The notes under the pieces are model-generated. The model saw only the letters and a program-made list of their open reading frames with translations, had not been told where the DNA came from and searched no databases. Positions 20,861 to 23,717 of a stretch of DNA of 23,717 bases are shown piece after piece. Within the stretch, counting starts at the first letter, position 1. Each line of letters opens with the position of its first letter. The stretch is from a virus. Made by a program: the position numbers and the translations under genes. The stretch covers positions 1 through 23,717 of IMG/VR virus record IMGVR_UViG_3300025120_014979; one strand, given 5' to 3'.

Positions 20861-22208
20861 ATTCTTCATCTTGTTCAGGCCCATATGGTGAGAATGCATA
20901 TGTGTAATCTCTATTACCAGCTGGACCAGATTTTATAATTGATGGTAAGCTTCTCTTTGCTCTAACGTTTAGTAATTGGTCTCCCGACTTTACTACAGCA
21001 ATTCCACCTCTACCAGGGTTAGTAGTATTGATAGCAAGTAAAATATCCCATTCACCTTCACCAGATTTTTTACTTAGCTTATAATTATCAAACAAGCTCT
21101 TTATATAATCTTTTGTAAACCCACCTAAACTTTTTGCATTTATTGAATTAACTAGTTCATTAATAATATTACCATCAGTAAAAAATTCCTCAAATAATTC
21201 TTTAGGAAGATTATTTTCGTAACCACTCGGTAATTTTAGATTACCGTTTTTCTCATTTTTATCTAAGATTTTCATTAAATACCACAGTCCTTCGATATTT
21301 AGAGTAGCTTGACCTGGCCTAGAATTATGAACATTCTCGTTAGCAGCATCTTTAAGCTTTTGATTCCAATTCTCACCTAGATATTTTTTAAATATACTGT
21401 TTATTTTTCCTGAAGTAGGATTTTTGCTTTCTAATCCTATACGTCCATCTCCTTCTTTAAGTTCAACCAAGTTTCCAGCTATATTAATATCACCCTTACC
21501 TTCTTGCGAAATGCTAGGAGATAGAGCAGCAAGTGCTGCTTCACCAGGACCAGCTTGCTTTCCACCAGTACCTACTTTTTTAGCAGCAATATACGCTTTA
21601 AGCCCTTCATCTGTAAAAATATCTCTATAAGAAAATACTTGACCATCAGATGCATTTAAAATTTTATCTACATTTATAGCTGTACCGTCTTTAATTTGAC
21701 CGTATAAAGCTTTCATATCATCTGAAGTAATGTCATCAGATACTATTAACGCTTCAATAAATTCATCTTCAAGCTTTGGTGATATTCCGGATAGACCACC
21801 TTTAAAAAGTTCTTTAAAGTTCTTTTGAGTATCTTTCTTACCCAACAATCTATTGATTCTATGCTTTACTTCAGGTTGTAAAGAATTTATTTCCTCTAAA
21901 TCATCCGCGGTAAAAGTAAAATCAGCCTTACTACCAGTTGGAGCATCAACAAATTTAGTTTCTGGTTTAAATTTTGGATCATCAACTATATCATACACTG
22001 GTTGACCATCACTATCTACTACAGACTTACCGTCGGCATCTTTCTTTTGAATTTTTTTCTTACCTCTTCCACCACCTTTATCTTTTCCTGATGCATAAGT
22101 GAGACCAAATTCCCCTTGCTCGTTTTCACCTAATATATTTAAATGTTTACGAGGAGGTATATTACCGTTAACTTGCTCTCTATAAATTCTTTCTAGCGAC
22201 CATTGCAT
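20847..22208 (-). CDS. Phage protein with PD-(D/E)XK nuclease-like motif
   Basis: The product is 453 residues. Residues 30-90 are a low-complexity Gly/Lys/Asp linker. The central part has G-P-G-E223-A-A-L, then K-G-D240-I-N-I-A-G-N-L-V-E249-L-K251 and G-R-I-G. The order E, D, (8 residues), E-x-K is the restriction-endonuclease-like PD-(D/E)XK core. The C-terminal third contains W-D-I-L-L-A-I-N and G-R-G-G-I-A-V-V-K, plausible further core strands. It begins M-Q-W-S-L-E-R and lacks the capsid-targeting-like leader of its neighbours. It could be a virion nuclease or a structural relative that lost activity. It overlaps the KxDG gene by 14 bases. Confidence 0.8.
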   Translation of the reverse strand: MQWSLERIYREQVNGNIPPRKHLNILGENEQGEFGLTYASGKDKGGGRGKKKIQKKDADGKSVVDSDGQPVYDIVDDPKFKPETKFVDAPTGSKADFTFTADDLEEINSLQPEVKHRINRLLGKKDTQKNFKELFKGGLSGISPKLEDEFIEALIVSDDITSDDMKALYGQIKDGTAINVDKILNASDGQVFSYRDIFTDEGLKAYIAAKKVGTGGKQAGPGEAALAALSPSISQEGKGDINIAGNLVELKEGDGRIGLESKNPTSGKINSIFKKYLGENWNQKLKDAANENVHNSRPGQATLNIEGLWYLMKILDKNEKNGNLKLPSGYENNLPKELFEEFFTDGNIINELVNSINAKSLGGFTKDYIKSLFDNYKLSKKSGEGEWDILLAINTTNPGRGGIAVVKSGDQLLNVRAKRSLPSIIKSGPAGNRDYTYAFSPYGPEQDEEYENI

Positions 22209-22212
22209 AATA

Positions 22213-22758
22213 TTAATTTTCTAAAAGTTCATCTTCTAAGGGCTCATCAGTAAATTGAAGTAGTCTTGAAATAGTTTCAACTACTTTCATGGGTTCTGTT
22301 TCATTAAATTCATCATTAACTGCGCTAGCAATTTGTGCTTCTTGTGTCGTAGGCTTATATCTAAATGCATCAGCAAGTATCTGAGCTAAATATAGCTCTG
22401 ACTCAGGAGTAATGCCACCTAAACCAGGTCCTCTAGTATATACTGCTCTTAAAGCTACAGGCAACCTAATTACTACACTCTTAATTAGTGATCTTGGATT
22501 TGGATCTTCAGTTTTAGGAGCTATATTATGTGATCCTATTTCTTTTAATTCAAGTTTCTCAATATCATCAGCCTCATCATCAGTAGGCATAAACGCAAAA
22601 GCAGCTGCTATAAGTTCTGCCATAGCTTGTACACCGGGAGATGGAGCTTCTTCAGTTGTTTCTGCGTCAGTATCAGTTGTTTCAACCTCAGCAATATCTA
22701 CATCTTCCTCTTGTTCAAAAAGAGTCATAAGCTCTTCCATTATTTTTAAAGTTCTCAT
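22213..22758 (-). CDS. Acidic hypothetical protein
   Basis: The product is 181 residues. It begins M-R-T-L-K-I-M-E-E-L-M-T-L-F-E-Q, which partly resembles the targeting leaders of its neighbours. It is followed by a very acidic Glu/Asp/Thr stretch (about 17-40), then a mainly helical domain with G-V-Q-A-M-A-E-L-I and R-G-P-G-L-G-G-I-T-P-E-S-E-L-Y. No catalytic motif or membrane segment is evident. An internal ATG at residue 7 is an alternative start. The gene is four bases from the nuclease-like gene and shares the late-type operon. Confidence 0.75.
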   Translation of the reverse strand: MRTLKIMEELMTLFEQEEDVDIAEVETTDTDAETTEEAPSPGVQAMAELIAAAFAFMPTDDEADDIEKLELKEIGSHNIAPKTEDPNPRSLIKSVVIRLPVALRAVYTRGPGLGGITPESELYLAQILADAFRYKPTTQEAQIASAVNDEFNETEPMKVVETISRLLQFTDEPLEDELLEN

Positions 22759-22764
22759 TATTTT

Positions 22765-23124
22765 TTAGCTTTTAGCTGCTGTTTCCAATTTCTTAGCAAT
22801 TGCCAACGCAGCTGAAGACATTTTTCTCTTAGCCATTTGTAATTGTCTTTTAGTTTTACTTGTAAGCTGTCCTCCAAGAGATTGATCCGGTAAGCTTGCT
22901 ATAGCATTTATAGCCTCAACTGAATTTTTAAAGTCTTCATTATCCTCAACCCTTAAATGTCCTCCACTTTCTTCAGCAAATTTTAAGAAGTTTTCATATG
23001 AAGAACCTACATCGTTAGGTAACGTAACTGTTGCCATTAAATTACCGTCTTTGTCTTTATATTCTACAGTAAAAGGTCCTTCTCCTGGTTTGTTCTCTTC
23101 TATCAACTTCAGAAACTTGCTCAT
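22765..23124 (-). CDS. Small unknown protein with capsid-targeting-like N-terminus and basic C-terminus
   Basis: The product is 119 residues. It begins M-S-K-F-L-K-L-I-E-E10-N, with I-E-E at the position of the T4 I-A-E cleavage site. A beta-type middle (V-E-Y-K-D-K-D-G-N-L) is followed by an Ala/Lys-rich C-terminal helix, K-T-K-R-Q-L-Q-M-A-K-R-K. A basic helical tail would suit contact with packaged DNA. Two late-type octamers lie upstream, one of them an exact TATAAATA. Confidence 0.78.
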   Translation of the reverse strand: MSKFLKLIEENKPGEGPFTVEYKDKDGNLMATVTLPNDVGSSYENFLKFAEESGGHLRVEDNEDFKNSVEAINAIASLPDQSLGGQLTSKTKRQLQMAKRKMSSAALAIAKKLETAAKS

Positions 23125-23129
23125 GTATA

Positions 23130-23137
23130 TATTTATG
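23130..23137 (-). promoter_or_regulatory. Late-promoter-like octamer (CATAAATA)
   Basis: CATAAATA on the minus strand ends five bases before the ATG at 23124, the same octamer and spacing as at 18053-18060. It overlaps the stop codon of the upstream gene. Confidence 0.4.
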
Positions 23138-23627
23138 GCAATAAAGAGAGTTTTATATTTATATTTGTTAGAAACTCCTTTTCAATTTGCTGAAGTTCGT
23201 ACCTTCTTAAGAATAATCTAAACTTATAAAACGAAACAGCTGAAGTATCTTTCTTATTAAATGACATATAGTCACGATCATCTAAAAAAGTACTAAAGTC
23301 TGCATCATTATATGTAATATTAGTAGGTAAAGCATTAAAAATACGCTTAACTAGAGTATGTTCAATGGATTTACTATTAGTTTTGTAGTAAAACCACTTT
23401 TTATTATTAGTTTCCCTACATATTCTTACTAATTCCTTAATAATAAAGTGTACTCCGAGCTTATTCTTATCTTTTCTTGTTAGTTTTAACTCATTTTCAT
23501 TAATATAGAGTAGATATTCATTAAAAGACCTATCTAAACATTTATTAAAGTTAATAAACTCAAATCCACGTACTAGGTCCCTTACGACCCCCGATTCTAA
23601 CATTGATAATTCCGTTGTAGTAGTCAT
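23133..23627 (-). CDS. Hypothetical protein
   Basis: The product is 164 residues from the ATG at 23627; a second in-frame ATG at 23603 would remove eight residues. The composition is helical and basic (L-K-L-T-R-K-D-K-N-K, F-R-L-F-L-R-R-Y-E-L-Q-Q-I), with K-K-W-F-Y-Y-K-T-N in the middle. There is no recognised family and no membrane segment. Its first 68 bases overlap, in another frame, the end of a SegE-like gene. It is transcribed towards the late-type operon and carries that operon's octamers at its end. Confidence 0.72.
   Translation of the reverse strand: MTTTTELSMLESGVVRDLVRGFEFINFNKCLDRSFNEYLLYINENELKLTRKDKNKLGVHFIIKELVRICRETNNKKWFYYKTNSKSIEHTLVKRIFNALPTNITYNDADFSTFLDDRDYMSFNKKDTSAVSFYKFRLFLRRYELQQIEKEFLTNINIKLSLLP
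23156..23163 (-). promoter_or_regulatory. T4-type late promoter octamer (TATAAATA)
   Basis: Exact TATAAATA on the minus strand inside the last codons of the gene ending at 23133, 31 bases before the ATG at 23124. It could give a conventional leader for the late-type operon, in competition with the closer CATAAATA. Confidence 0.5.
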
Positions 23628-23717
23628 CTCGAAGTAATACTTCTTCTTTAAATTGTAATCTAGCCTCGTAATAACTCAACTCCCACTTCGAATCACACCA
23701 TCTAAGTATTTCAAACT
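23560..23717 (-). CDS. SegE-like GIY-YIG family protein, C-terminus only
   Basis: An open frame enters from the right edge and ends at the TGA at 23560, giving 51 residues: F-E-I-L-R-W-C-D-S-K-W-E-L-S-Y-Y-E-A-R, then V-L-L-R-D-D-Y-Y-N-G-I-I-N-V-R-I-G-G. This pattern (K-x-E-L-S-Y-x-E-A, then S/R-D-D-Y-Y-N-x-I-I-x-x-R-I) is the C-terminal end of the SegE-like GIY-YIG family common in T4-like phages. The catalytic GIY-YIG part lies outside the window. It overlaps the next gene by 68 bases. Most relatives are phage endonucleases or their inactive descendants. Confidence 0.7.
   Translation of the reverse strand, partial: FEILRWCDSKWELSYYEARLQFKEEVLLRDDYYNGIINVRIGGRKGPSTWI

Noticed and set aside
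20861-20899. ATG at 20899 as start of the KxDG gene
   Set aside because: The 13 extra residues are coded within the end of the upstream gene and precede the conserved leader.
1-23717. tRNA genes, CRISPR arrays, insertion sequences, integrase or attachment sites
   Set aside because: No cloverleaf with CCA-type ends, no spaced direct repeats, no transposase or integrase frame and no flanking inverted repeats were seen.

Overview
The window looks like part of the genome of a T4-like marine phage (tailed myovirus type). Support: very AT-rich sequence, tightly packed genes with stop/start overlaps (TAATG, ATGA), PhoH, phage-type QueD/QueE/FolE2, a SegE-like endonuclease fragment, T4-type late promoter octamers (TATAAATA and variants) and a run of proteins whose first ten residues resemble the T4 capsid-targeting sequence. 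I infer a marine host, possibly SAR11-like, from base composition and gene content only. No terminase, capsid or tail gene is present to fix the taxonomy.

Region 1 (1-12091, all minus strand) is a glycan and nucleotide-sugar operon. In transcription order it holds a P-loop kinase-like ATPase, a double GT-A glycosyltransferase, a GT10 fucosyltransferase-like enzyme, a GT9-like protein, a small unknown protein, a GDP-mannose 4,6-dehydratase (Gmd), a TylCIII-type C-methyltransferase, two further methyltransferases (one FkbM), a WavE-like protein, a GDPD-like protein, a KdsC-like phosphatase, a PfkB sugar kinase, a nucleotidyltransferase fused to an RpiB isomerase, a cupin, and the start of an NAD-dependent epimerase. 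Isomerase + kinase + phosphatase + nucleotidyltransferase is the logic of the NDP-heptose pathway, here built from different protein families. It predicts a phage-made NDP-heptose or NDP-pentose alongside a GDP-6-deoxyhexose.

Region 2 (12107-17255, mixed strands) holds three 7-deazaguanine genes (queE, queD, folE2) with phoH, a DNA-glycosylase-like protein and two unknowns. queE, queD and folE2 each have a sigma-70-like promoter almost touching the start codon. QueC and a DNA-inserting transglycosylase are not in the window.

Region 3 (17252-23717, minus strand) is a probable late operon. At least six products begin with M-(K/R/S)-x-F-x5-(E/Q), aligning with the T4 internal-protein capsid-targeting peptide and its protease cleavage site. 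The predicted cargo includes a retropepsin-like protease, an HxGH-type nucleotidyltransferase with a basic linker, and a KxDG ligase-like protein. A PD-(D/E)XK nuclease-like protein lies in the same operon. The most interesting hypothesis is that this phage packages and injects a set of enzymes with its DNA. The right edge holds the C-terminus of a SegE-like protein.
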